Part shown: positions 33,405-46,679 of the stretch, one piece after another
Layout of the letters: every line of letters starts with the position of its first letter
How positions within the stretch are numbered: the first letter of the stretch is position 1
Assembly (NCBI GenBank): GCA_038030265.1
Contig: CM075942.1
Span: forward strand, 43,180,751-43,244,750
Source of the DNA: Corythucha ciliata
Lineage: Eukaryota; Arthropoda; Insecta; Hemiptera; Tingidae
Direction of reading: 5' to 3'
DNA length: 64,000 nucleotides
The notes under the pieces: model-generated
What the model saw: only the letters and a program-made list of their open reading frames with translations
Databases searched by the model: none
Told to the model about the DNA's origin: nothing
Position numbers and translations under genes: made by a program

Positions 33405-35896
33405 TCTTTATTTTAGGGTGCCCTCATCAATTTTATTGAACGGAACGTTTGCGTAATAATATTGAGCAGCTTCAATGGGAAAAGAAGCCATCAAAAAGCA
33501 CCGCCACTGCTTCAACGTGGCTTGAGTATCGGAAGGCAAAATTCATCTTATTGAGTAAAAATGTTGCATAAGTGAAGACTGACATTCATTTAAATTTAAT
33601 TAGTTCTTCGGAAGGCTCGAAAATGTAGAACTTTTCACGTTTTATTTTTATTTGGCCGCACCGAAAAGTTTAGACCGGAATATTCGAATACGATGTAGAA
33701 GAAAGCTGAATTCGAGAAATAAAAGGTGTCTACGCATATTTAATTAATTGATCAAAAAACATGATGTGACACTGCCGTGGATATTATGACTCATAGTAGC
33801 AGGCTTTGATGGTTGTAGGAAAGTAATTGTCAATCAATCGAAATTTGTCAAACAATTTCCCCACGTTGCCAAAGTGAGAAAAACAAAATGATGCAAAGTT
33901 GTGGGAATTGTGTAGCAGAGGGTTGGTTTGGTAAGGATGACGTCAATGATCAACGGTCCCCATCATTCCTGCACTGCTATACCCTTCCAGTGACATTGAC
34001 AATAATTATTTCGTTTTCTTTTGGAAAGGGCAAACATTTAAAAAAAGTGAAAAATCGAGAATCAAGAAGGTCGATGGAATGAAAATATGGTGGGTTTAAA
34101 AATAGTTTCTGAGCACCATGATTAATGAGATATTGAAAGACGAACAAAGGTGGTAATTCACATAATGGTAAATAAGACTGGGAAAATAAAAGAAAATGGC
34201 ACGCACCGTTTAAAAAGTTCAAGAGCACACCAAAGTCAAACATAATCTGAAAGTCAAATAAAGCGATTCAATACAAATTTCAAGAGTGTCACACTGGCTC
34301 CTGGCGTTCGTAAAAAGATAATTTAATATAAAAGCGAACATCCAAATCATCCCAGAAATGTAGAAGAAAATAAATCTAGGAAATTTTCAAGGACACCGTT
34401 GGAAAGAGCACAAAATTTCCTTTCAGATGATCGTAAAGTTGGGGTAGGTCGTGAAATTTGGACGCCCTTAACTCTCAGCTGAATAGCCGCTTCCTTGAAT
34501 TTCTTTATTCTTACTTTGTTATTCAGCCAGCTGTCATTTTACTGACAGCTCTCGAGGGAAGAGTAGGACTTCATGAAAAACTTCTACAAATGACCTGCTT
34601 GGTTCGGGATTTTGTCTTTATTCCTTCTGAGATACAGTTCGAAATACTTGAAAACTCGTCTTAAATGTTTGGAAACGTTGATAAACAATCACCCTGTCCC
34701 TCTCCTTGGCAACACGGTACTTCTTTTGAAACTCCACCCCTCTCATCCACTTGGGAACTTGACTGATTCCTATTCTTTATCAGCAGTGATGAGCAATCCA
34801 GTTCTTTTATATATCGTTGGAATAATGTTATCACCCAGGGAGTTATGTTACCTGTAGTATGTGTGAAAGCTCTTGGGCTACCTCGAGTACTCATATGGTC
34901 AGGATGAAGAGATGACCATGAGGTATGACCAAACAACGGAAATCACTGAATAATTTTGAACTTTGAATTCTGAGGAGTTGCTGCTTAGAATGGTGCTGAG
35001 CTCTTTGGAGAGTGCAGAGAGTCGGCAATAGTGCGACTCCACCAGATAATAATAATAAACACATAATTACGTATTTAACTCGAACGGGCATCGATCCCAT
35101 GCTCTACATATAGAGGTCCTGAAACATGAAAGCCCGAACATTCCCAATGTTGTAGCCTGACGAAATCAGTAGAGTATTTTTTAACTTAAATGCATTAAAA
35201 TATTTCCTGAATTGAGAAGATATTGCCTCCGTTATGAATTATCAAAATAGAATTAAATTAAATGGATGAATTCGATGGCAGAGCTATCCCTCTGCTGGAA
35301 ATCGTATAACAGTTGCACATTTCTTGTTACGTAATAAGAAGATTTTCACTATTGAAAACGTTTCCTTTGAAAAGCATTATAACCTTAGAAAAATTGTCAC
35401 ACATCGATCGACGATGCTGAAATATTCAACAAACCCCGCGCCGACCACCACCACCAACAACTGCGACAATTTAATGACAAATAAGGAATAGAATCGATAT
35501 GAACCCCGTGCAATGAAAAGAAAAAATTGGCGAGTCAAGAAATAAGCCTAGGATTATTCTCGAACGTGTAAAAAAAAAAAAAAACTACTGAATCCCTCAT
35601 CACCCTCATTTGGTCAGCGCCATTTTGGGGTCCGCGAGAAAAATGAGTTGTCCTAGCTATAAGGTTTTGTAATGCTTTCTGTCCTGCACTCCTGCAGATT
35701 GAAGCTTTTAATTGAAAACGCGCGAAAGTGCGAGTTTTATCATTATTCCCACTGAGTGCTACTTAATTATTATTATAGCCCATAAGAGCCTAAGCCGAAA
35801 AACGCGATTTTCATTGAAAGACGCTTTTTGAAGACTCATAGAGCATTTTTCCTCTCTTGACTGCAAAAAATGGTAGCTACGTCTGTTAATAATATA
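33405..35896. other. Unassigned AT-rich sequence
   Basis: No gene, terminal repeat pair or array is recognised. A poly(A) run of about 14 lies near 35,570. Several short open frames exist without recognisable domains. Confidence 0.5.
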
Positions 35897-37076
35897 CAGG
35901 GTGATTCAGGAGGAATGATTCAAATTGAAATATGTTGATTGTAAATGGTACGTGGGTTGACATTGTCATGTGAACAGGGTCGCAAACGCTTCTTTCCAGA
36001 ATGGAATCAGGATGGAATTTAATGATATTTTAGTCACTCTTCCGCGTTCAATCATTTTTAATTATTCACCAGTTGCGTTGAGCCAAAAACTGGCTGCATT
36101 TTCAAAAGTAGCACACAATTTCATTCAGAAGTTCTGGTTGAACTTTGTTGCAATGGTATTTTAGTATACTTTTCGCGATTTTTCAAAAACCACCGGAAAT
36201 GCTCGTCATGACTTAGGTATCTATTTAATTCAGTGGCGTGGATCAGCGGGTTTTCCTATTCTTCAAGATCGTTTCTTTACTGTTTGTTTCAATTCAAAAA
36301 GTTATTTTGGCCAATGTTATTATCTCAAGTTTGGCGGGGGAGGGGACCTAGCTGTCAGAATACCACATCTTCAATCAAAAGATCACAGTAAGAAAAATTA
36401 TCGAGGGCCTGGTATTTTTCTCCACTTTTCGGGAACCATTCGATATGACCACGTTACTCCCTTTTCACCTGTCATTTTCCACTTTTTCTCTTGAATTCAA
36501 TTTAGGATTTTCTACGAAACTTTGATGGCGGACTTTGGAGCTTTCAAAAAAACTCATTTCAGCTTCTGAGATTCCTCACTCATCCATTTCACGAAAAGGA
36601 TACATTGCGCATCCGCTTGCAGTAAGGAAGCTTAATTTCAGCAACTGGACAAACGCGATTTCAAGAAAAGGACATTTTTTTTTTTGCTCAGATGTCGTAA
36701 TTTTTTGAAATAACGGCAAGCGGAGCCATTTTGTGAAATGGGTATCCATTTCATGAAGTGGACAATTTCGCCAAGTGGAAGCGACATGTATGGCGAGCAT
36801 TTTCAATGGTTTTTGAAAAATCGCGAAAAATACTAAAATATAGCATTGTAACAAAGTCCAGCCTCGTATTTTTGGAAATGCAGCTAGTTTTTGGTTCAAC
36901 GCAACTGGCGAATAATGAAATTATTGAATGCGAGAAAGTGACTAAAATAGCATTGTAATCCAAATATCTCTGGAATGAAGCGTTTGCGACCCCATGTTCA
37001 TACGGCCATTTCGGCCTGCCCTTTCGGGGTACTACAATATATTTCACTCTGAATCATTCCTTCTGAGTCACCCTTG
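35897..37076. mobile_element. Fold-back element with about 300-bp inverted repeats, TA flanks
   Basis: The left end CAGGGTGATTCAGGAGGAAT and right end ATTCCTTCTGAGTCACCCTTG are inverted. Arms continue for about 300 bp (GTCGCAAACGCTTC, AGCCAAAAACTGGCTGCATT, GGTTTTTGAAAAATCGCG on the right). TA flanks both ends (35895-35896 and 37077-37078), as expected for Tc1/mariner-type insertion. The interior of about 550 bp is non-coding. Confidence 0.8.
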
Positions 37077-37818
37077 TACATACCCAATACAGTCACAGTC
37101 ACAAAACTCATGTTGAGATGTTCTGGAACCAATCTATGTATAGGAATTTTAAAGATCGAAATTATTGCTCGGCCACGTATGCGAATTTTAGCCCTTGTAC
37201 CCGCAAATTCTATTGAAACATTGGTTTTCGTGTGTCTTACGATCATGAATATTTCTTTGCCTTTTTGAAACAAGCATTACTTATCTAACCAAAAAACAAA
37301 TGTCGAAGATTACATTACAACCCGACTGCGAACCACTATAAACACTCCTCTGAGGTTCAAAAATTAATTCTTGAGTGTCATTTGTGATGACGCCAAGAAA
37401 TGGTGCGATTTCTTGTTTCCAGTAAACTAAAAGTGTAGAGGTGGAAACACTTATGCACGAAAAATGAGAGAAATATGACCAAAGAGTTGAACTTTACCTT
37501 CTATAGTTCCACCCATTCACAAGACCAGCTGTTTTCGAGTTGGTAGTTTGTTTTTAAAAAAAAAACGCTTTAGTTTGTTTTTTAGAATTATTCATTTACG
37601 TTGTATACAAAGTGGGGTCTTTTTTCTTTTCCGACAGGGTAATCGAGTTTTTGTTTTGTTTCTCCGCTGCTCCTGTAATTAAAACTGAAAAAAAAAAAAA
37701 AAAAAATGTGTTTGTCTGTTTCAGGCAAGCGACAGTCTTTCCCACACAAGTAAGTAATAAACAAGTACCTGTAATTCGGCAAAATAAGTATCTAATGTTA
37801 ATAACCACGTCTCGCACG
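37077..37818. other. Unassigned spacer
   Basis: AT-rich sequence between two mobile elements, with an A run near 37,687-37,705. No gene was recognised. Confidence 0.5.
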
Positions 37819-39213
37819 TAGTGTTGAATCGATACCAACAAAGTATCGATACTTTACTCATTTGAAGTATCGAATGGGAAGTATCGAATGGTACTTGGTA
37901 TCGGATGAAAAGTATCGATACTCATATAATTTGTTTGCAGTATCGTATAAAAAGTATCGATATATACTCGGTATCGATACAGAAGTACCGATACCAAAAG
38001 TACTTGGTATTGATTCAAAAGTATCGATATTTTAGTGGTATCGATTCAACGACCTTGTAATAAAACCCCTCCACCACCAACTAACAAAGGCACTACCATC
38101 TCTAATGATTTTTCGAGTCGTCAATCACTACTCCCTTATACAAATACAGATTCATTTTAATTGAAACACAATGACTACTTAAGCTCGATGCACGCTATGC
38201 AACTTTTGAAATAGGATTGCCTACCAGTTTTAAAAAATATCCGGTCACTACCGGGGACCATATATTTCCTTTCGACCTCCAAATAAATAGCAATCATGCT
38301 ACGAAAAATGCATAGTGTGCACCGAGCTTATAACTCTCTTACTTAACCGATACTTTTACGATACCGAATGAATATACCCTACTCATTTGAATCAATACCC
38401 ATTCGATACCGAGTAAAAGTACTCATTTGAAACGATACCCATTCGATACCGAGTATTTCCTTGTTTGAATCAATACCCATTCGATACCGAGAAAAAGTAC
38501 TCATTTGAAACGATACCCATTCGATACCGAGTATTTACTCGCTTGAATCGATACCCATTCGGTACCGAGTATAAGTACTCATTTGAATCAATACCCATTC
38601 GATACCGAGTATAAGTACTCATTTGAATCAATACCCATTCGATACCGAGTATTTACTTGTTTGAATCAATACCCATTCGATACCGAGTATTTACTTGTTT
38701 TAATCAATACCCATTCGATACCGAGTAAAAGTTCTCATTTGAATCAATAACCATTCGATACCGAGTAAAAGTACTCGAATGGGTATTGATTCAAACAAGT
38801 AAATACCTACTCGGTATCGAATGGGTATTGATTCGGTGTCGTTGCAAATGAGTACTTTTACTCGGTATCGAATGGGTATTGATTCAGTATCGTACTAGTT
38901 TTAATCAATACCCATTCGATACCAATTAAAGTACTCATTTCAAACGGCACGTTTCCGCTGCCGGGAGTTTACTTGTTTAAATTAATTTAAAAAATTTAAA
39001 AAAATAAAAAATACTCGGTATTGATTAAAAAGTATCGAATCGTACTCAGTATCGAATGAAAAGTATCGATTCCTGAAGTACTTATTTCCCAAAATCGAAT
39101 CAAAGTATCGAAATAGTACTTGATATCGGAAAAAGTGTCGATACCAAAACTACTGAGTATCGATTGAAAAGTATCGATACTTTACTCTATTTACTGGTAT
39201 CGATTCAACACTA
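37819..39213. mobile_element. hAT-like element with internal minisatellite
   Basis: The ends TAGTGTTGAATCGATACC and GGTATCGATTCAACACTA are exact inverted repeats. A perfect 8-bp duplication CTCGCACG flanks them (37811-37818 and 39214-39221), the signature of hAT transposition. The interior consists of variants of AGTATCGATAC and a minisatellite built on AATACCCATTCGATACCGAG, partly in inverted orientation. There is no transposase. Its right-hand part is repeated at the start of duplicated block B. Confidence 0.9.
38345..38885 (+). repeat. Minisatellite of about 40-bp units, with inverted copies at its end
   Basis: About ten units read AATCAATACCCATTCGATAC then CGAGTA(T/A)AAGTACTCATTTG with a period near 40 bp. 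Then orientation reverses (38,770-38,885: CTCGGTATCGAATGGGTATT). The units are derived from the terminal GTATCGATAC motif of the host element. Confidence 0.85.
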
Positions 39214-39221
39214 CTCGCACG

Positions 39222-40870
39222 GTGACGATGGCAATAGTGAAGGGGGTGGAATTTTACGTGATTATAGAGAAAAAATCCTTACCTGCTTAAAGTGGGCTTA
39301 CATAAGAGCCGCTATTGGTTGCTTGTAGTTCTAGCTATATCAAATAAGTAAGGCACTATACGGCTTAACGTAAGGTACACATGATGTCCGGTGAGGAGCT
39401 CCATTTGATGCCTTCCACCAATGAGGAACTTGCATGGGTCTGAAATAGCTACAAATATTGATTTGATTGATTTTCCAGTATTAAAAACTACTTCGAAGGC
39501 ACGTGTTGAGCTTCCTTAATAATTAATTCAATCCAGGTATTCCTGCGACTGGTCGACTGCAACCAGCCGTACGCAAACCGTCTTATCTCATAACGGCTTG
39601 TTCAGCCGCACATAGATCGTTTGCATCACCTCAGGGACATAGATCCTGCTTTTCATGCAAAACATATCCCAGTGTGAGTGGCGAGTTTGACGTGATGCAT
39701 CAAAAGTCCTTTTACTTCCATGTTCCCTACGGGAATGGAAGTGTGGTGTTCGTGAAAAAAATCGAGTCCGAGCTGACACCACATTCATAATGTACAACCT
39801 GAAAAAAGTTGAAAAAAGTGTGTTTTTTTAAATTGTCTTCAGCATTTAACGCAATTTAATGTCATACACATCAACATTGTTGTTGAACAGTGGACGGTAA
39901 ATTTTGGATGGTTGGTAAATTATGACACACGCGTACATCGACAGTGTCTCAAGTTGGCCTGGAGCTCATCCAATGTCCGACTCGATGAAACGACGTTTGA
40001 CCAACGTTTGAAACGTCGACATGCGTTTAATGAGTCGAGTACAAGAAATGAACTCTAAACAAAGTTTGTTGACACAGCTTGACAAAACAACCTTATTTCC
40101 TCCATTACAGAAGCATTCAAAAGAGAGGGGAAGAATTTCGAGGGTCTTCATTGCAAGGGTGGGGAGGTTAGTGTAAAAAGGGAAATCATTACTTGGATAA
40201 AATTAAACAAATCTCTTTGCTTCAATTGATCATTAATCTCTCAAGTCCTTTTGTTTACTCAGGAAAAGTTCAGAAGAGCAAAGAGGCTACAGATGAAGAG
40301 TGATGGTTGAGATAGATGAGTAGGGAGAAAGAACAAAATTGAGGGGATGGTAGAGCCATGGTCTTTACAGCTCAGAAATTCAGAATAGTCAAGAGACCAT
40401 CATCAGCGTGGTGGTTCGTAAAGCATAAGGTCTGGTGTGGTTGTGGGAAGCGAAGAGAAGAGAGCGGTGCTAGTGACACTTTTGAACAAAACAAAGCAAA
40501 AAAACAACAAAAAACAACAAAAAACGTCGCCGTACTGCATGCTCAAAGAAGGACATTAATCATGCACTGTTGTCCATTGTCTTCCAGCCATTGTGTTTTT
40601 GGCAACGCGACTCTTTCCCACCTTTATTTCACTAGCGCCCTTTCGAGGTCGACTGGCTTGCGTTGTGTCTTGTGTGCGCTGTTGAGATGAGAATAAAGCC
40701 GAAGCAGACAATATATTTTGCGCTCATCGAATGGGCAAACGCGAAGAGATAGGTTTTTCGCACTTTGAGTTAGAAATGAACCATTTTTCTCCTTCGAAAG
40801 AAGGCGTGAAATTGTACTTTTCTTGAACCCGAGGGAGCAAAGAGTAAAACTATTTTGCGCCCTAGGTAAC
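39222..40870. other. Flank of the retrotransposon, copy A
   Basis: No gene is recognised here. An open frame of 110 codons (40358-40690) recurs in blocks B and C, but only because the DNA itself is duplicated; it has no known domain and is disrupted in B. The last five bases, GTAAC, are the target duplication of the retrotransposon. Confidence 0.5.
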
Positions 40871-42613
40871 TGTTATGAATCTGGGGGCCTGTTCTATAAC
40901 TTTTGACTGTCACTATCACTGTCTCTTTCCACCCGTTCTCCCCATCAACATGTGATTTAATTCGGGTCGGACGGGTGGAAAGGATATTCCTAGGAACACT
41001 ATGAAATTTTGCAGAACAGGCCCCCTGTTTCGACACATTTTTATGTTATTATTAAGGTTTTAAAAATACGATAAAATATAGAAAGATTTGTCAGTGTAGA
41101 TCACTCAACTAACGCGCGTATTTAGTACATAACAACTTGGCGACGCGGTGAAACTTTCATCTCGACATGAACCCTTAACAATTTCAGATTTTTATGGACG
41201 CCTTCACTCAGAATAACGAACGCATTGCTCGGTCAATTTCGCTTCTCACGGACCGGAATCCTCCTCCCATATCGACGCCGCCACTGACTAGTTCGTTCCA
41301 AACCTTCGATTCCGACAAGGAATATTTCTGTCAATACTTTCAGCGTATTCAAAACTACCTACAGTTGCAAAATTTGTCGGACAACGAAGTCATTTGTAAG
41401 ATAATACTACTCAACAGCATTGGTCCCACCACTTATTCACTACTAGCTTCGCTAGCTGCCCCGTCACTTCCGTCGAACCTCGCGTACAATGAGATAACTA
41501 CCCTCCTCCAAAAACACCTGAATCCCAAGAAAAACGTCCTACTTCAACGACACAAATTTCTCAATTGCAACTAATCGGAAAACCAGTCTATTTCCGATTA
41601 TACCACACGCATGAAACAATTTATCCCATCTTGCGAGTTTTTTTGTGAATGTAACAAGTCAGTCTCGGAAATTTTTCTCACGTCCCAATTCATTAGAGGC
41701 CTCAACAACTCATCTATTTGGGAGGCTCTCCTCGTAGACAATACAACCTCGTTCCAAGATATGGTCGACAAAGCCCTGGTTCTTGAAGCGTCAAAACGTG
41801 ATAGTAAAGAAATGTCGCCATCCTCAATTTTCACGACTGAATCGCTCAACAAGATCACTCATTCTTCTCTGAGCTCCAGAAAGTCAACCATTTCTCACAA
41901 TGCTTCTAACCGGAACAGAAAAATGGATTTCGAGAAGCACGGTCTTCAAAATTATTGTCTTCGTCGTGGCCGTGATAATCATTCTACCGTCGAGTGTCGC
42001 ACAGATAAATCAAAACTGTTCTGTCCCTTATGCCAACGTTCCGGACACGTTAAAAAAGTGTGCCTCACGACACTTCGAAAACAGCACGCTCGCTACAATG
42101 TTAAAAACCTTGAGAACTCTGATATAGAATTTAATAGTTCCCCTACAACAGAGGATGACGCCGAATATTTCCAATTCAACAGCACCGTTGAAGTTTACAA
42201 TAATGATGTCATATTCACGGGAAACACTGAAAAGTACGTGGTAACTTTTCACCTTGAAGGAAAAGAACAAATATTTGAAGTCGATTCTGGCGCAGGACTC
42301 ACCCTTCTACCGAAATGTGACTACGAAAGACTCAACCTCCAATGCCAAATACGCACATCGTCCGTCCGCTTCCGTTCTTATACGGCTGGAACATTCGATC
42401 CACTTGGAGTCTGCTTCGTCACGGCCGAATTTAATAATAAAAAATCCAGGGAGCCGCTTTTCATCGTTCCCGATCGTTTCACCCCGTTCTTAGGAAGGGC
42501 TTGGATTCGTAAATTTGGCATTGAGTTGAACCAAATCGATAAAAATTCTTGTCAAACTGTTAACTCTGTTGACATTTCTTCAACTATTAAAGAAATTGAA
42601 CGTTCTTTTGCAG
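40871..42613 (+). mobile_element. Ty3/gypsy retrotransposon, truncated copy A
   Basis: The 5' LTR spans 40,871-41,134 (TGTTATG...CATAACA) and contains a nested 141-bp MITE at 40,884-41,024. Gag and protease follow. The element is cut at 42,613 between protease and reverse transcriptase. From 40,292 to 42,613 it matches copy C base for base at a constant offset of 6,387, with one substitution noticed. Confidence 0.9.
41194..42613 (+). pseudogene. Gag-protease reading frame, copy A (truncated)
   Basis: The frame starts at ATG 41194, stops in frame at TAA 41572-41574, and resumes in the same frame to the break at 42,613. Nucleocapsid motifs CLRRGRDNHSTVEC (the second Cys of the first knuckle is Arg) and CPLCQRSGHVKKVC, and the aspartic protease VDSGAGL, are visible. 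Reverse transcriptase and integrase are absent. Confidence 0.9.
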
Positions 42614-44602
42614 TATCGTACTAGTTTTAATCAATACCCATTCGATACCGAGTAAAAGTACTCATTTCAAACGGCACGTTTCCGCTGCCGGGAGTTTACT
42701 TGTTTAAATTAATTTAAAAAATTTAAAAAAATAAAAAATACTCGGTATTGATTAAAAGTATCGAATCGTACTCAGTATCGAATGAAAAGTATAGATTCCT
42801 GAAGTACTTATTTCCCAAAATCGAATCAAAGTATCCGAAAATGGTACTTGATATCGGAAAAAGTGTCGATACCAAACTACTGAGTATCGATTGAAAAGTA
42901 TCGATACTTTACTCTATTTCTGGTATCGATTCAACACTACTCGCACGGGACGATGGCAATAGTGAAGGGGGTGGAATTTTACGTGATTATAGAGAAAAAC
43001 TCCTTACCTGCTTAAAGTGGGCTTACATAAGAGCCGCTATTGGTTTGCTTGTAGTTCTAGCTATATCAAATAAGTAAGGCACTATACGGCTTAACGTAAG
43101 GTACACATGATGTCCGGTGAGGAGCTCCATTTGATGCCTTCCACCAATGAGGAACTTGCATGGGTCTGAAATAGCTACAAATATTGATTTGATTGATTTT
43201 CCAGTATTAAAAACTACTTCGAAGGCACGTGTTGAGCTTCCTTAATAATTAATTCAATCCAGGTATTCCTGCGACTGGTCGACTGCAACCAGCCGTACGC
43301 AAACCGTCTTATCTCATAACGGCTTGTTCAGCCGCACATAGATCGTTTGCATCACCTCAGGGACATAGATCCCTGCTTTTCATGCAAAACATATCCCAGT
43401 GTGAGTGGCGAGTTTGACGTGATGCATCAAAAGTTCCTTTTACTTCCATGTTCCCTACGGGAATGGAAGTGTGGTGTTCGTGAAAAAATCGAGTCCGAGC
43501 TGACACCACATTCATAATGTACAACCTCAAAAAAGTTGAAAAAAGTGTGTTTTTTTTAATTGTCTTCAGCAATTAACGCAATTTAATGTCATACACATCA
43601 ACATTGTTGTAGAACAGTGGACGGTAAATTTTGGATGGTTGGTAAATTATGACACACACGCGTACATCGACAGTGTCTCAAGTTGGCCTGGAGCTCATCC
43701 AATGTCCGACTCGATGAAACGACGTTTGACCAACGTTTGAAACGTCGACATGCGTTTAATGAGTCGAGTACAAGAAATGAACTCTATACAAAGTTTGTTG
43801 ACACAGCTTGACAAAACAACCTTATTTCCTCCATTACAGAAGCATTCAAAAGAGAGGGGAAGAATTTCGAGGGTCTTCATTGCAAGGGTGGGGAGGGTAG
43901 TGTAAAAAGAGAAATCATTACTTGGATAAAATTAAACAAATCTCTTTGCTTCAATTGATCATTAATCTCTCAAGTCCTTTTGTTTACTCAGGAAAAGTTC
44001 AGAAGAGCAAAGAGGCTACAGATGAAGAGTGATGGTTGAGATAGATGAGTAGGGAGAAAGAACAAAATTGAGGGGATGGTAGAGCCATGGTCTTTACAGC
44101 TCAGAAATTCAGAATAGTCAAGAGACCATCATCAGCGTGGTGGTTCGTAAAGCATAAGGTCTGGTGTGGTTGTGGGAAGCGAAGAGAAGAGAGCGGTGCT
44201 AGTGACACTTTGAACAAAACAAAGCAAAAAAACAACAAAAAACAACATAAAAACGTCGCCGTACTGCATGCTCAAAGAAGGACATTAATCATGCACTGTT
44301 GTCCATTGTCTTCCAGCCATTGTGTTTTTGGCAACGCGACTCTTTCCCACCTTTATTTCACTAGCGCCCCTTTCGAGGTCGACTGGCTTGCGTTGTGTCT
44401 TGTGTGCGCTGTTGAGATGAGAATTAAAGCCGAAGCAGACAATATATTTTGCGCTCATCGAATGGGGCAAACGCGAAGAGATAGGTTTTTCGCACTTTGA
44501 GTTAGAAAAGAACCATTTTTCTCCTTCGAAAGAAGGCGTGAAATTGTACTTTTCTTGAACCCGAGGGAGCAAAGAGTAAAACTATTTTGCGCCCTAGGTA
44601 AC

Positions 44603-46679
44603 TGTTATGAATCTGGGGGCCTGTTCTATAACTTTTGACTGTCACTATCACTGTCTCTTTCCACCCGTTCTCCCCATCAACATGTGATTTAATTCGGGTC
44701 GGACGGGTGGAAAGGATATTCCTAGGAACACTATGAAATTTTGCAGAACAGGCCCCCTGTTTGACACATTTTTATGTTATTATTAAGGTTTTAAAAATAC
44801 GATAAAATATAGAAAGATTTGTCAGTGTAGATCACTCAACTAACGCGCGTATTTAGTACATAACAACTTGGCGACGCGGTGAAACTTTCATCTCGACCTG
44901 AACAATTTCAGATTTTTATGGACGCCTTCACTCAGAATAACGAACGCATTGCTCGGTCAATTTTGCTTCTCACGGACCGGAATCCTCCTCCCATATCGAC
45001 GCCGCCACTGACTAGTTCGTTCCAAACCTTCGATTCCGACAAGAAAGATTTCTGTCAATACTTTCATCGTTTTCAAAACTACCTACAGTTGCAAAATTTG
45101 TCGGACAACGAAGTCATTTGTAAGAGAATACTACTGAACAGCATTGGTCCCACCACTTATTCACTACTAGCTTCGCTAGCTGCCCCGTCACTTCCGTCGA
45201 ACCTCGCGTACAATGAGATAACTACCCTCCTCCAAAAACACCTGAATCCCAAGAAAAACGTCCTACTTCAACGACACAAATTTCTCAATTGCAACCAATC
45301 GGAAAACCAGTCTATTTCCGATTATACCACACGCCTGAAACAATTTATCCCATCTTGCGAGTTTTTTTTTGTGAATGTAACAAGTCAGTCTCGGAAATTT
45401 TTCTCACGTCCCAATTCATTAGAGGCCTCAACAACTCATCTATTCGGGAGGCTCTCCTCGTAGACAATACAACCTCGTTCCAAGATATGGTCGACAAAGC
45501 CCTGGTTCTTGAAGCGTCAAAACGTGATAGTAAAGAAATGTCGCCATCCTCAATTTTCACGACTGAATCGCTCAACAAGATCACTCATCCTTCTGTGAGC
45601 TCCAGAAAGTCAACCATTTCTCACAATGCTTCTAACCGGAACAGAAAAATGGATCTCGAGAAGCACGGCCTTCAAAATTCTTGTCTTCGTTGTGGCCGTG
45701 ATAATCATTCTACCGTCGAGTGTCGCACAGATAAATCAAAACTGTTCTGTCCCTTATGCCAACGTTCCGGACACGTTAAAAAAGTGTGCCTCACGACACT
45801 TCGAAAACAGCACGCTCGCTACAATGTTAAAAACCTTGAGAACTCTGATATAGAATTTAATAGTTCCCCTACAACAGAGGATGACGCCGAATATTTCCAA
45901 TTCAACAGCACCGTTGAAGTTTAGAATAATGATGTCATATTCACGGGAAACACTGAAAAGTACGTGGTAACTTTTCACCTTGAAGGAAAAGAACAAATAT
46001 TTGAAGTCGATTCTGGCGCAGGACTCACCCTTCTACCGAAATGTGACTACGAAAGACTCAACCTCCAATGCCCAATACACACATCGTCCGTCCGCTTCCG
46101 TTCTTATACGGCTGGAACATTCGATCCACTTGGAGTGCTGCTTCGTCACGAGCCGATTTAATAATAAAAAATCCAGGGAGCCGCTTTTCATCGTTCCCGA
46201 TCGTTTCACCCCGTTCTTAGGAAGGGCTTGGATTCGTAAATTTGGCATTGAGTTGAACCAAATCGATAAAAATTCTTGTCAAACTGTTAACTCTGTTGAC
46301 ATTTCTTCAACTATTAAGAAATTGAACGTTCTTTTGCAGATATTTTTGAGCCTAAAGTAGGATGCATCCCAAATTTCACTTGCTCCCTCCGACTGCGAGA
46401 AAATGCAAAACCAGTTTTCGTCAAAGAACGACCAGTCCCTTATGCACTAAAACAGAAGGTTGAAAAAGAACTTGACGATCTGGAACGGGATGGTATCATA
46501 CAACAAACTGAACATAGTGATTGGGGGTCCCCGCTCGTCGTAATACCAAAGCCAGACGGAAATGTAAGGTTATGTGTCGACTATAAAGTAGCCGTTAACC
46601 CTCAGTTACAGGCTTCCCACTACCCTATTCCCAGAATAGATGACACGTTGCATAAACTAAGAAATGCCTCTTTTTTTTG
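44603..46679 (+). mobile_element. Ty3/gypsy retrotransposon, truncated copy B
   Basis: 5' LTR 44,603-44,865 with the same nested MITE (44,616-44,756). Gag, protease and the first part of reverse transcriptase follow. The element ends inside reverse transcriptase after the LRNASFF codons at a T8 run. There is no 3' LTR. Confidence 0.9.
44918..46679 (+). pseudogene. Gag-Pol reading frame, copy B (frameshifted, truncated)
   Basis: The frame starts at ATG 44918. It lacks the early stop of copies A and C but has its own breaks: two extra T in the run near 45,361, a TAG at 45,922-45,924, and further frameshifts near 46,137 and 46,317. Its first zinc knuckle keeps the second Cys (CLRCGRDNHSTVEC), unlike A and C. 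It ends by truncation in reverse transcriptase. Confidence 0.9.

Larger units (their letters stand above)
38885..42613 (+). repeat. Duplicated block, copy A
   Basis: This block contains the right end of the hAT-like element, about 1.65 kb of unassigned flank (39,222-40,870) and the 5' part of a Ty3/gypsy element. At 42,613 the retrotransposon reading breaks off and the sequence returns to the equivalent of 38,888. The junction shares only CAG (42611-42613 and 38885-38887). Confidence 0.85.
42614..46679 (+). repeat. Duplicated block, copy B (diverged)
   Basis: The block starts in the tail of the hAT-like element (equivalent to 38,888) and repeats the whole flank and retrotransposon 5' region. 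It continues beyond the end of A into reverse transcriptase, then breaks at 46,679 and jumps to the equivalent of 40,292. B differs from A and C by many single-base insertions and deletions, often in homopolymers, and by substitutions. Confidence 0.85.

Noticed and set aside
38345..38885. Regularly spaced repeats considered as a CRISPR-like array
   Set aside because: The spacers are not unique, the array lies inside a eukaryotic transposon with its own target duplication, and there are no cas genes.
40358..40690. 110-codon frame found three times (also near 44,087 and 46,745)
   Set aside because: The recurrence is explained by the A-B-C duplication, the frame is broken in B, and no domain is visible.
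42028..42270. Minus-strand frames inside the Gag-Pol genes
   Set aside because: They are shadows of the retrotransposon coding frame and recur only because the DNA is duplicated.
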